From the NCBI RefSeq assembly GCF_018332655.1, contig NZ_BOQL01000042.1, positions 220,575 through 284,574 on the forward strand: a stretch of 64,000 nt of DNA, in the 5' to 3' direction. A program made the position numbers and the translations under genes. The notes under the pieces are model-generated. The model saw nothing but the letters and a program-made list of their open reading frames with translations. It was not told the origin of the DNA and did no database searches. This document shows, in pieces, positions 53,061 through 61,114 of this stretch; within the stretch, counting starts at the first letter, position 1; every line of letters begins with the position of its first letter. Source of the stretch: Actinoplanes auranticolor. GTDB taxonomy: Bacteria; Actinomycetota; Actinomycetes; Mycobacteriales; Micromonosporaceae.

Positions 53061-53696
53061 GTGAGTGCTTACCAGCCGTCGATGCTCGACCTCATGGCCG
53101 GCCCGTCCGCCTCCCTGCAGCCGCTGCCCGGCCGCCTGGTCCGGCACACGCTGACCGCGGGCGCCTGGGTCGACGTGTTCCCCGGCTGGGTGCGGGGCTC
53201 CGACCCGGTCTTCGAGACCCTGCTGACCGAGGTCGACTGGCGGGCCGAGCGCCGCGCGATGTACGACGGCGTGGTCGACGTCCCCCGCCTGCTGCGCTGG
53301 TACGGCCGCGGCGAGGCCCTCCCGCATCCGCTGTTGACGCAGGCCCGCGACCAGCTCTCCGCGCACTACGAGCCGGAGCTCGGTGAGGGTTTCGTGACGG
53401 CGGGCATGTGCCTCTACCGCGACGGCCGCGACAGCGTCGCCTGGCACGGCGACACCCTGGGCCGCTCGTCGCGGGAGGACACGATGGTGGCGATCGTGTC
53501 CTTCGGGTCCCCGCGCAATCTGATGCTGCGCCCCCGGGCAGGCGGGGCGGAGTCGCGGCGGTTCCCGCTGGGCCACGGCGACCTGATCGTGATGGGTGGC
53601 TCCTGCCAGCGCACCTGGGAGCACGCGATCCCGAAGACGGCCAAGCCGGTCGGTCCCCGGATCAGTGTCCAGTTCCGCCCGATCAACGTGGCTTAG
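53061..53696 (+). CDS. AlkB-like 2-oxoglutarate/Fe(II) dioxygenase
   Basis: 211 residues. Iron ligands H129 and D131 (AWHGDT) and H188 (WEHAIP) and 2-oxoglutarate-binding Arg200 and Arg206 (PRISVQFRP) are in place. The N-terminal substrate lid (ERRAMYDGVVDVPRLLRWYG) matches AlkB proteins that repair alkylated bases. GTG start follows GGCCGGG; alternative upstream starts cross the palindrome. Divergent from the hydrolase. Confidence 0.92.
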   Translation: MSAYQPSMLDLMAGPSASLQPLPGRLVRHTLTAGAWVDVFPGWVRGSDPVFETLLTEVDWRAERRAMYDGVVDVPRLLRWYGRGEALPHPLLTQARDQLSAHYEPELGEGFVTAGMCLYRDGRDSVAWHGDTLGRSSREDTMVAIVSFGSPRNLMLRPRAGGAESRRFPLGHGDLIVMGGSCQRTWEHAIPKTAKPVGPRISVQFRPINVA

Positions 53697-53755
53697 TTGC
53701 AGACCGGCCACGGATAGTTGCCAAACCATCGACCTTCGGTAATGTTTCCCGGGCA

Positions 53756-53793
53756 TTGACATGGCGTCTCAAGAACTTACACTCCAAGTGTAA
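53756..53793 (+). promoter_or_regulatory. promoter and overlapping 17-bp operator of the liv-dehydrogenase operon
   Basis: TTGACA at 53756-53761, a 16-base spacer and TACACT at 53778-53783 form a recognisable promoter about 70 bases before the first gene. The perfect palindrome TTACACT-CCA-AGTGTAA (53777-53793) covers the -10 box. A repressor bound there would block transcription. The TetR gene that ends the operon is the obvious candidate. Confidence 0.7.
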
Positions 53794-53856
53794 TAACTGC
53801 CGACCGCATGATCCTCCATCGAGGACGGTGCGGCGCTCCTCAGTGCCGAGGTGACG

Positions 53857-54582
53857 ATGACCCGACCCGCGCCCGCCACCGACCCCGATTCCGATGGCCT
53901 CTCTCTGCACCGGATCGGCGTCCGGTTCGGCGGCCTGGTCGCTCTCGACGACGTCTCACTGCGGGTGCCACCCGGCCGTACGGTCGGTGTCATCGGCCCC
54001 AACGGCGCGGGCAAGACCACCCTCTTCAACGTGGTCTGCGGTTTTGTCACCCCGACCACCGGCACCATCACGCTGGACGGCCGGGCGCTGCGGCCCCGCC
54101 CGCACCGGCTGGCGCGGCTCGGCATCGCCCGCACGCTGCAGGGTGTCGGCCTCTTCGGCGGCCTGACGGTCCTGGAGAACGTCATGGTCGGCGCCGAGCA
54201 CGCGGGCCGGCGACCCGAGAGCGCGTGGGAAGCGCTGGAGCGCTGCGGGGTGACCCCGCAGGCGCACGCACTGCCCGGCGGCCTGCCGTACGCGGTCCGC
54301 AAACGGGTCGCCCTGGCCCGCGCCCTCGTCGCCCAGCCCCGCCTGCTGCTGCTGGACGAGCCGGCCGGCGGCCTCGGTGCCGACGAGATCGCCGAGCTGG
54401 GCGAGCTGATCACCGGCCTGCCCTGCGCGGTGCTGCTGGTCGAGCACCACATGGACCTGGTCATGGCGGTCTGCGACGAGATCCTGGTGCTGGACTTCGG
54501 CAAGCCGGTCGCGCACGGGACCCCGGCTGAGATCCGCACGGACCAGGCAGTCGTGGACGCCTACCTCGGGGCTGCGGCATGA
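53857..54582 (+). CDS. livG: branched-chain-type ABC transporter ATPase LivG
   Basis: 241 residues. Walker A GPNGAGKTT (about 45-53), Walker B RLLLLDEPAGGL and the switch LLVEHHMDLV. The signature region reads LPYAVRKRVALARAL instead of LSxGQ, a variant seen in some LivG proteins. LivG pairs with LivF to drive import. ATG at 53857 is preceded by GAGG 5 bases upstream; an in-frame GTG lies 6 bases before. Its stop overlaps livF (ATGA). Confidence 0.88.
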   Translation: MTRPAPATDPDSDGLSLHRIGVRFGGLVALDDVSLRVPPGRTVGVIGPNGAGKTTLFNVVCGFVTPTTGTITLDGRALRPRPHRLARLGIARTLQGVGLFGGLTVLENVMVGAEHAGRRPESAWEALERCGVTPQAHALPGGLPYAVRKRVALARALVAQPRLLLLDEPAGGLGADEIAELGELITGLPCAVLLVEHHMDLVMAVCDEILVLDFGKPVAHGTPAEIRTDQAVVDAYLGAAA

Positions 54583-55295
54583 CCGCGCTGCTCGAGGCCG
54601 AGCAGCTCACCGTCGGGTACGGCGCCGCGCCCGTGCTGCACAGCGTGGATCTGACGGTGGCCCAGGGTTCGATCACCGCCGTTCTCGGGGCCAACGGTGC
54701 CGGCAAGACGACGCTGCTGCGTACCCTCTCGGGTCTGCTCCGTCCGGCCACCGGCCGGGTCGTGCTCGACGGGCAGGACCTGCGCGGGGTGAAGGTCGAG
54801 CAGATGGTGCGCCGGGGCGTGGCCCACGTGCCCGAGGGCCGCGGCGTGGTCACCGAGCTGACCGTGGACGAGAACCTGCGGCTCGGCGGCCTGTGGCGCC
54901 GCGACCGGGTGGACGCCAAGCGCGCCCTGGACGAGGTGTACGACCTGTTCGAGCCGCTCGCCCGTCGTCGCCGCTTCCCCGGCCACCAGCTCTCCGGCGG
55001 GGAGCGGCAGATGCTCGCGCTCGGCCGGGCCCTGGTCGGCCGGCCGCGCCTGCTGCTGCTGGACGAGCCGTCGCTGGGCCTGGCGCCCAAGGTGACCGCC
55101 CAGATCATGGGCCTGCTGCGCACCCTGCGGGACCGCACCGGGCTGACCGTGCTGCTCGTCGAGCAGAACGTGCGCAGTGCCCTGTCGGTCGCCGACACGG
55201 GAATCGTGATGTCGCTGGGCCGGGTGGTCGCCAACGCGGACGCCGCCACCCTGCGCGACGACGAGGACATGCGGCACGCATACCTCGGTTTCTAG
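54579..55295 (+). CDS. livF: branched-chain-type ABC transporter ATPase LivF
   Basis: 238 residues. Walker A GANGAGKTT, VPEGRGVVTELTVDENL (LivF-specific stretch), signature LSGGERQMLALGRAL, Walker B LLLLDEPSLGLAP and LLVEQNVRSAL. Second ATPase of the importer. ATGA overlap with livG; 13-base gap to livH. Confidence 0.92.
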   Translation: MTALLEAEQLTVGYGAAPVLHSVDLTVAQGSITAVLGANGAGKTTLLRTLSGLLRPATGRVVLDGQDLRGVKVEQMVRRGVAHVPEGRGVVTELTVDENLRLGGLWRRDRVDAKRALDEVYDLFEPLARRRRFPGHQLSGGERQMLALGRALVGRPRLLLLDEPSLGLAPKVTAQIMGLLRTLRDRTGLTVLLVEQNVRSALSVADTGIVMSLGRVVANADAATLRDDEDMRHAYLGF

Positions 55296-55308
55296 CGGAA
55301 GGAGGGCG

Positions 55309-56187
55309 ATGGACCGGTTCGTGTTCCTGACGTTCGACGGCCTGAGCCGGGGTGCGGTGTACGCCGCGTTCGCCCTGGCCCTGGTCCTGATCTGGCGAGC
55401 CACCCGGATCGTCAACTTCGCCCAGGGCGCGATGGCGGTCGCGACCGCCTACGTCGGCTACTCGGTGTCGGCGGCGACCGGCTCGTACTGGCTGGGGTTC
55501 GCCGTGGCGGTGCTCGGCGGGCTGCTGCTGGGCGCCGTGACCGAGCGGGTGGTGATGCGTTTAGTCGACCACTCGTCGCACCTCAACGGCGTGGTCGTGG
55601 CACTCGGCCTGGTGCTCGTCATCCAGGGCGTGCTCGGCATGATCTACGGCAACGAGTTCCGTCCGGCCGAGGCGCCGTTCAGCCGCGAGGCGTTCACCGT
55701 CGGCGGGATCGCGCTGCTGTCCCGCTTCGACCTGTTCGTCTTCGGCGCGGTCTTCCTGGTGGTGGCGCTGCTGGTGGTGCTGTTCACCCGGACGTCGGTG
55801 GGGCTGCGGATGCGGGCCTCGGCGTTCGCGCCCGACGTGTCCCGGCTGCTCGGGGTGAACGTCGGCGGGATGCTGACGCTCGGCTGGGCGCTGGCGGCCG
55901 CGGTCGGCTCGCTGGCCGGCATGCTGGTCCTGCCGACGGAACTGGGGCTGCACCCCAACGCCATGGACATCGTGTTCGTGTCGTCGTTCACCGCGGCGGT
56001 GGTCGGCGGCCTGGACAGCGCGGTCGGCGCGGTCGCCGGCGGCCTGATCGTCGGGCTGCTGCTCTCCTACGTCAGCGGCTACCTGGGTGCCACGGTGGCC
56101 CCGATCGCCGTCCTGCTCCTGTTGGTCGTGGTGCTGCTGGGCCGGCCCGGCGGGCTGTTCTCCCGATCGGCGGCGAGAGCCGTATGA
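55309..56187 (+). CDS. livH: branched-chain-type ABC transporter permease LivH
   Basis: 292 residues, about eight hydrophobic helices. Start GLSRGAVYAAFALALVLIWRATRIVNFAQGAMA is typical of LivH, including the NFAQG turn. FTAAVVGGLDSAVGAVAGGLIVG is the conserved region near the C-terminus. GGAAGGAGG precedes the ATG. It forms the channel with LivM; overlaps livM by 4 bases (ATGA). Confidence 0.92.
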   Translation: MDRFVFLTFDGLSRGAVYAAFALALVLIWRATRIVNFAQGAMAVATAYVGYSVSAATGSYWLGFAVAVLGGLLLGAVTERVVMRLVDHSSHLNGVVVALGLVLVIQGVLGMIYGNEFRPAEAPFSREAFTVGGIALLSRFDLFVFGAVFLVVALLVVLFTRTSVGLRMRASAFAPDVSRLLGVNVGGMLTLGWALAAAVGSLAGMLVLPTELGLHPNAMDIVFVSSFTAAVVGGLDSAVGAVAGGLIVGLLLSYVSGYLGATVAPIAVLLLLVVVLLGRPGGLFSRSAARAV

Positions 56188-57230
56188 GCGTCACGCTGGC
56201 TCCGAAGGTGGACGCGGGCACCCGGGTCCCCGCCGCGCCCCGCAAGCACCGCTACCTGGTGTGGGCGGTCGTCGCGGCCGTGCTCATCGTGGCGCTGACC
56301 TATGCGCTGCCGCCGTTCCGCAACTATCAGCTCGCGACCGTGGGGGCGTACCTGTGCGTCACGGCCGGGCTCACCGTCCTCACCGGGCTCAACGGGCAGC
56401 TGTCGCTCGGGCACGGCGCGCTGATGGCCACCGGCGCCTACACGGTCGCGATGGTCCAGGAGAAGCTGGCCGGGCGGGGCCAGTGGACGCTGCTGGTCGC
56501 CGTGCTGGCCGGGATCGCCGTGGCCACGGTGGCCGGCGGGATCGTCGGGCTGGCGGCGGCCCGGTTGCGCGGACCGTACCTGGCCGGCCTCACGCTCGCG
56601 GTCGCCGTGGTGGTGCCGGCGATCGCGAGCACCTTCGACAAGACCTTCAACAGCGACCAGGGCCTGTCCGTGTACGTCGATCCGCCGCCGCTGGCGCTGG
56701 GCGCGACGTTCCCGTACGAGCGCTGGCAGGCGTGGCTGGCCTGGGCCGGCGCGCTGCTCACCGTGTTCCTGCTGGCGACGCTGGTCCGGGGGCGGTTCGG
56801 CCGGGCGCTGCGGGCCGTACGCGATGACGAGGCCGCCGCCCGCATCGCCGGGGTGAACGTCGCCCGTACCCAGGTCCTGGCTTTCGTGGTCAGCGCGGCC
56901 TGCGCCGGCCTCGGCGGCGCGCTGTTCGCCGTGCTCGCCCAGAGCGTCTCCCCCGGCGCCTTCCCGATCTCGCTGTCGCTGTTCCTGGTGATGGCCATCG
57001 TGATCGGCGGCCTGGGCAGCCTGGCCGGCGCGGTCTGGGGCGCGGTCCTGCTGGTGGCCCTGCCCGCCCTGACCCACTCGCTCACCGAACTGATCGACGT
57101 GTCGCCCGCGGTCGCCCAGCGGCTGGAGGGAAACCTGCCGCTGGCCCTGTTCGGCATCACGTTGATCGTCGTCATGCTCGCCGCACCCGGCGGTATCGCC
57201 TCACTACGACTCAGAAGGAGAAAGGCATGA
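56184..57230 (+). CDS. livM: branched-chain-type ABC transporter permease LivM
   Basis: 348 residues with about ten hydrophobic helices after a ~25-residue charged start. GLNGQLSLGHGALMATGAY is the LivM signature, and AVRDDEAAARIAGVNVARTQV the cytoplasmic loop that contacts the ATPase. VIGGLGSLAGAVWGA follows. It overlaps livH and the binding protein gene (ATGA at both ends), so all five transport genes are tightly coupled. Confidence 0.92.
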   Translation: MSVTLAPKVDAGTRVPAAPRKHRYLVWAVVAAVLIVALTYALPPFRNYQLATVGAYLCVTAGLTVLTGLNGQLSLGHGALMATGAYTVAMVQEKLAGRGQWTLLVAVLAGIAVATVAGGIVGLAAARLRGPYLAGLTLAVAVVVPAIASTFDKTFNSDQGLSVYVDPPPLALGATFPYERWQAWLAWAGALLTVFLLATLVRGRFGRALRAVRDDEAAARIAGVNVARTQVLAFVVSAACAGLGGALFAVLAQSVSPGAFPISLSLFLVMAIVIGGLGSLAGAVWGAVLLVALPALTHSLTELIDVSPAVAQRLEGNLPLALFGITLIVVMLAAPGGIASLRLRRRKA

Positions 57231-58501
57231 GACGCATATGGTCCGCGCTCGCCGTGACGGCCCTGGTCGCTGCCGCCGCCGGTTGCAGCGGTGACGACGG
57301 GGGCGGAGGCAGCGGCGGGGGCGGCAGCGTTCCCGGCGTGACCGCCACCGACATCCTGGTCGGCACGCACATGCCGCTGACCGGCCCGGCCGCGGCCGGC
57401 TACTCGAAGATCGCCCCGGCCACCAAGGCCTACTTCGACTACGTCAACGCGAGCGGCGGCGTGCACGGCCGCAAGATCACCTACAAGATCATGGACGACA
57501 CCTACAACCCGGCGACGACCCAGCAGGTGGTCCGCGAGCTGGTGCTGCAGGACAAGGTCTTCGCGATCCTGAACGGGCTGGGCACCCCGACGCACACCGG
57601 CGTGCTGGACTTCCTCAAGACCAACCGGGTCCCCGACCTGTTCGTGGCGTCCGGCAGCCGCAGCTGGGACCAGCCCGACAAGTATCCGGGCACCTTCGGC
57701 TTCAACGTCGACTACACCGTCGAGGGCAAGATCCTGGCCACCCACGTCAAGACCACCATGGCCGGCAAGAAGGTCTGCTTCCTCGGCCAGGACGACGACT
57801 TCGGCCGGGACGCCCTGGCCGGCATCGAGAAGATCCTCGGCCCGGTGGCCGCCAAGCAGTCGTACGTCACCAGCAACCCGAACGTCGGCCCGCAGATGGG
57901 CGCGCTCAAGCAGGCCGGCTGCCAGGTCGTCATGCTGGCGACCGTGCCGGGCTTCACCGCGCTCAGCCTGGGCACCGCGGCCAAGATCGCCTTCAAGCCG
58001 CAGTTCGTGGTCTCCCAGGTCGGCGCCGACCTCGGCACCCTGACCAAGCAGCTGGGCGCGGCGGCACCGCTGACCGAGGGCCTGATCTCGGACAACTACC
58101 TGCCGCTGAGCAACGACGAAGCCAACCCGTGGATCCAGCTCTACAAGAAGGTCAACGCGGCGCACAACGGCAACGCCGAGTTCGACAACAACATCGTCTA
58201 CGGCATGTCCGTCGGCTATCTCTTCGTGCAGAGCCTGCAGGCCGCGGGCAAGGACCTGACCCGCGAAGGGCTGATCTCGGCGATCGAGAAGAACGGCTTC
58301 CAGGGACCGGGCCTCGCGCCGCTGCGCTTCTCGGCCGACGACCATTCCGGGTACGGCGGCATGCAGCTCTCCAGGGTCGAAGGTGGCAAGCAGACCTACT
58401 TCGGCCAGCCGTTCGAGACGGACGAGGGGGACGGCCCGGTGTCGGCGTACACGACACCGCCGGCAGCCCCGCCCGCGAACGGGATCCCGGCGGCCTCCTA
58501 G
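57227..58501 (+). CDS. branched-chain/organic-acid-type ABC binding lipoprotein
   Basis: 424 residues. Signal peptide with lipobox (AAAGC, near residue 23), a Gly/Ser linker, then a type I periplasmic binding fold: ILVGTHMPLTGPAAAGYSK, INPATTQQ-type segment (DDTYNPATTQQVV), VCFLGQDDDFGRDALAG. This subclass (Peripla_BP_6) binds amino acids, but also aromatic and aliphatic acids and amides. AAGGAGAAAGG precedes the ATG, which overlaps the livM stop. The downstream catabolic genes suggest an organic acid as ligand. Confidence 0.9.
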   Translation: MRRIWSALAVTALVAAAAGCSGDDGGGGSGGGGSVPGVTATDILVGTHMPLTGPAAAGYSKIAPATKAYFDYVNASGGVHGRKITYKIMDDTYNPATTQQVVRELVLQDKVFAILNGLGTPTHTGVLDFLKTNRVPDLFVASGSRSWDQPDKYPGTFGFNVDYTVEGKILATHVKTTMAGKKVCFLGQDDDFGRDALAGIEKILGPVAAKQSYVTSNPNVGPQMGALKQAGCQVVMLATVPGFTALSLGTAAKIAFKPQFVVSQVGADLGTLTKQLGAAAPLTEGLISDNYLPLSNDEANPWIQLYKKVNAAHNGNAEFDNNIVYGMSVGYLFVQSLQAAGKDLTREGLISAIEKNGFQGPGLAPLRFSADDHSGYGGMQLSRVEGGKQTYFGQPFETDEGDGPVSAYTTPPAAPPANGIPAAS

Positions 58502-58526
58502 CCTGCCTGTGTCGGAGCGGTTGCGA

Positions 58527-58559
58527 CTCGCCGCCGGCCCGGGCAGGGTTGGCGGCGAG
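58527..58559 (+). terminator. intra-operon hairpin between binding protein and catabolic genes
   Basis: CTCGCCGCC and GGCGGCGAG form a perfect 9-bp stem with a 15-base loop in the 89-base gap. It may cause partial termination or protect the transport mRNA, giving more binding protein than downstream enzymes. Confidence 0.5.
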
Positions 58560-58590
58560 AAAGTTACTCACTAGTAGGAGGTTCTGCCGG

Positions 58591-59346
58591 ATGACGAAGC
58601 TCAACGGCGCCGTGGCCGTCGTGACCGGGGCCAGCCGGGGAATCGGGTTCGCCATCGCCCAGCGTTTCGTCGCCGAGGGTGCCAAGGTGTGCATCACCGG
58701 ACGCGACGCCGGCGCCCTGGAGAACGCGGTGAAGGACCTGGGCGGGCCCGACGTCGCGATCGGCGTCGCGGGCAAGGGCGACGACGCCGGCCACCGGGCC
58801 GCCGTCATCGACACCGTGCTCGGCGCGTTCGGGCCGGTCACCCTGCTGGTGAACAACATCGGCATCAATCCGGCGTACGGGCCGCTGGGCTCCCTCGACC
58901 TGGGGGCGGCCCGCAAGATGATCGACGTCAACGTGCTCGGCACGCTGGGCTGGGTGCAGGAGGCGCTGCGCGGCGGGCTGGCCGAGCAGGGCGGCTCGAT
59001 CGTCAACATCTCCTCGGTCTCCGGCGTACGCCCGGCCCCCGGCATCGCGTTCTACGGCGTGACCAAGGCCGCCCTGATCCACCTCACCGAGGAGCTCGCC
59101 GTCGAGCTGGCCCCGAAGATCCGGGTCAATGCGGTCGCTCCCGCCGTGATCAAGACCCGCTTCGCCACCGCGCTGTACGAGGGCCGCGAGGAACAGGTCG
59201 CCGCCACGTATCCGCTGGGCCGGCTCGGCGTGCCCGAGGACGTGGCCGGCACGGTCGCGTTCCTCTGCTCCGCCGACGCCGCCTGGATCACCGGCCAGAC
59301 CGTGGTCATCGACGGCGGCGTCACCCTGACGGGTGCGGTGCAGTGA
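58591..59346 (+). CDS. SDR family oxidoreductase (FabG-like)
   Basis: 251 residues. VVTGASRGIGFAIAQRF at 10-26, NNIGINP, SSVSG with the Ser and YGVTK with the Tyr and Lys; GQTVVIDGG at the end. A classical 3-oxoacyl-reductase-like SDR. It has its own AGGAGG, 10 bases before the ATG. It overlaps the next SDR (GTGA). In the proposed pathway it would act on a hydroxy/ketoacyl-CoA. Confidence 0.9.
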   Translation: MTKLNGAVAVVTGASRGIGFAIAQRFVAEGAKVCITGRDAGALENAVKDLGGPDVAIGVAGKGDDAGHRAAVIDTVLGAFGPVTLLVNNIGINPAYGPLGSLDLGAARKMIDVNVLGTLGWVQEALRGGLAEQGGSIVNISSVSGVRPAPGIAFYGVTKAALIHLTEELAVELAPKIRVNAVAPAVIKTRFATALYEGREEQVAATYPLGRLGVPEDVAGTVAFLCSADAAWITGQTVVIDGGVTLTGAVQ

Positions 59347-60119
59347 GCCTGCGGCGAGTGGTGGTCACCGGCGCCGGCAGCGGCATCGGCGCGGCCCTGG
59401 CCCGCCGGTTCGCGGCCGACGGCGCCCGGGTGGTCGTGAACGACCTGGACCCGGCCGCCGCCGAAGCCGTGGCCGCCGAGATCGGTGGCGTGGCCGTCCC
59501 GGGCGACGCGGGCAGCGAGGACGACGTGCGCCGGCTCGTCGACACGGCGTGGTCCGAGCTCGGCGGCGTGGACCTGTTCTGCGCCAACGCCGGCATCCTG
59601 ACCGCCGGGTCGGCCGAGGCACCCGACGCCGCCTGGCAACGGGCCTGGCAGATCAACGTCATGTCGCACGTGTACGTGGCCCGCGCGGTGCTTCCCCGCT
59701 GGCTGGAGAACGGTGGCGGGCGGCTGCTGTTCACCGTCTCCGCGGCCGGGCTGCTGACCCTGCTCGGCAGTGCGCCGTACTCGGTCACCAAGCACGCCGC
59801 GCTGGGCTTCGCCGAGTGGCTGCGCGCCACGTACGCCCACCGCGGCATCACCGTCCAGGCGCTGTGCCCGCAGGGCGTCCGCACCGACATGCTCGGCAGC
59901 GGCTCGGACAGCGCCAGCCGGGCCCAGCTCGCCGCGACCGCGATGGATCCGGCCGAGGTCGCCGCCGTGGTCGCCAAGGCCCTGGAGGGCGACAGCTTTC
60001 TGGTGCTGCCGCACCCCGAGGTCGCCGAGTACTACCGGCGCCGCGCCACCGACACCGACCGCTGGCTGGGCGGGATGAACAAGATCCAGCGCGGCTTCGA
60101 CACGGCGGCCACCGCATGA
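59343..60119 (+). CDS. SDR family oxidoreductase
   Basis: 258 residues. VVVTGAGSGIGAALARRF at the start, CANAGIL, SAAGLLTLLGSAPYSVTKHAA with the Tyr/Lys pair. Differs from the preceding SDR in the C-terminal part (RWLGGMNKIQRGF). GTG start overlapping the previous stop, and its own stop overlaps the phosphotransferase ATG (ATGA). Substrate unknown; same operon as the acyl-CoA dehydrogenase. Confidence 0.88.
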   Translation: MSLRRVVVTGAGSGIGAALARRFAADGARVVVNDLDPAAAEAVAAEIGGVAVPGDAGSEDDVRRLVDTAWSELGGVDLFCANAGILTAGSAEAPDAAWQRAWQINVMSHVYVARAVLPRWLENGGGRLLFTVSAAGLLTLLGSAPYSVTKHAALGFAEWLRATYAHRGITVQALCPQGVRTDMLGSGSDSASRAQLAATAMDPAEVAAVVAKALEGDSFLVLPHPEVAEYYRRRATDTDRWLGGMNKIQRGFDTAATA

Positions 60120-61114
60120 CCGGCCTCCGCGGACTCGACCTGGACAGGCTCCAGGCGCACCTCGGCTCCGGCCCGCTGACCGCCACGATGTTCGCCGGCG
60201 GCCGGTCCAACCTCACGTACGCGGTCACCGACGGCACCGAGCGCTGGGTCCTGCGCCGCCCGCCGCTCGGGCACGTCCTGCCGACCGCGCACGACATGGT
60301 CCGCGAGCACCGGGTGCTGCAGGCGTTGTCGGCGGCCGGCTTCCCGGCGCCCCGCCCGGTGCTGCTGTGCGCAGACACAGACGGCATCGGCGCGCCGTTC
60401 TACCTGATGGAGCACGTCGACGGCACGATCTACCGCGACGTGGCCGACCTGGAGACGATGGGCCCGGCGGCGATGCACACGCTGGTGCTGTCGCTGGTGG
60501 ACACGCTGGCCGACCTGCACGCGCTGGACCCGGCGGCGATCGGGCTGGCCGACTTCGGCCGCCCCGAGGGCTTCAACGAGCGCCAGGTCCGCCGGTGGAA
60601 GAAGCAGCTCGACGCGTCGCGCAGCCGCGAGGTGCCGGGCATCGAGGAGCTGCACGCCCGGCTGGCCGCGGACATCCCGGCCGGCGCCGGCGCCGTGGTG
60701 CACGGCGACTACCGGCTGGACAACGTGCTGATCGGCCCGCGGCTGGAGATCAACGCGGTGCTGGACTGGGAGATGTCCACGCTGGGTGACCCGCTCAGCG
60801 ACGTGGCTCTGATGCTGGTCTACGCGGGCCGTCCGCTGCTTGTCGGTGGCCGCTCGTCCATCTCCGTACCCGGGCATCCGAGCCTCGCGGAGATGGCCGG
60901 CCACTATGCGAAACGCTCCGGCCGCGACGTCTCCGACCTGCACTGGTACGTCGGTTTCGCGGCTTTCAAGCTCGCCGTCATCCTCGAGGGCGTGCACTAC
61001 CGCTACGTTCAGGGCCAGACGGTGGGCGAGGGCTTCGACACGGTCGGCGCGCTCGTGGCGCCGCTGGTCGCACAAGGTCATGAGTCACTCGACGGAACGC
61101 TGGAGGGGAACTGA
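60116..61114 (+). CDS. APH-fold phosphotransferase (ACAD10/LvaA-like)
   Basis: 332 residues of the aminoglycoside-phosphotransferase/choline-kinase fold. The catalytic loop is VVHGDYRLDNVLI (HGDxxxxN) and the metal Asp is in VLDWEMSTLGDP; FAGGRSNLTYAV is the ATP loop. WVLRRPPLGHVLPTAHDMVREHRV is typical of the group fused to or paired with acyl-CoA dehydrogenases. In Pseudomonas levulinate catabolism and in ACAD10/11 the kinase phosphorylates a 4-hydroxyacyl-CoA. Overlaps the acyl-CoA dehydrogenase start by one base. Confidence 0.88.
   Translation: MTGLRGLDLDRLQAHLGSGPLTATMFAGGRSNLTYAVTDGTERWVLRRPPLGHVLPTAHDMVREHRVLQALSAAGFPAPRPVLLCADTDGIGAPFYLMEHVDGTIYRDVADLETMGPAAMHTLVLSLVDTLADLHALDPAAIGLADFGRPEGFNERQVRRWKKQLDASRSREVPGIEELHARLAADIPAGAGAVVHGDYRLDNVLIGPRLEINAVLDWEMSTLGDPLSDVALMLVYAGRPLLVGGRSSISVPGHPSLAEMAGHYAKRSGRDVSDLHWYVGFAAFKLAVILEGVHYRYVQGQTVGEGFDTVGALVAPLVAQGHESLDGTLEGN

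Noticed and set aside
60116..61114. Aminoglycoside resistance phosphotransferase
   Set aside because: The fold is shared, but the RRPPLGHVLPTAHDM segment and the neighbouring acyl-CoA dehydrogenase place it with metabolic kinases.
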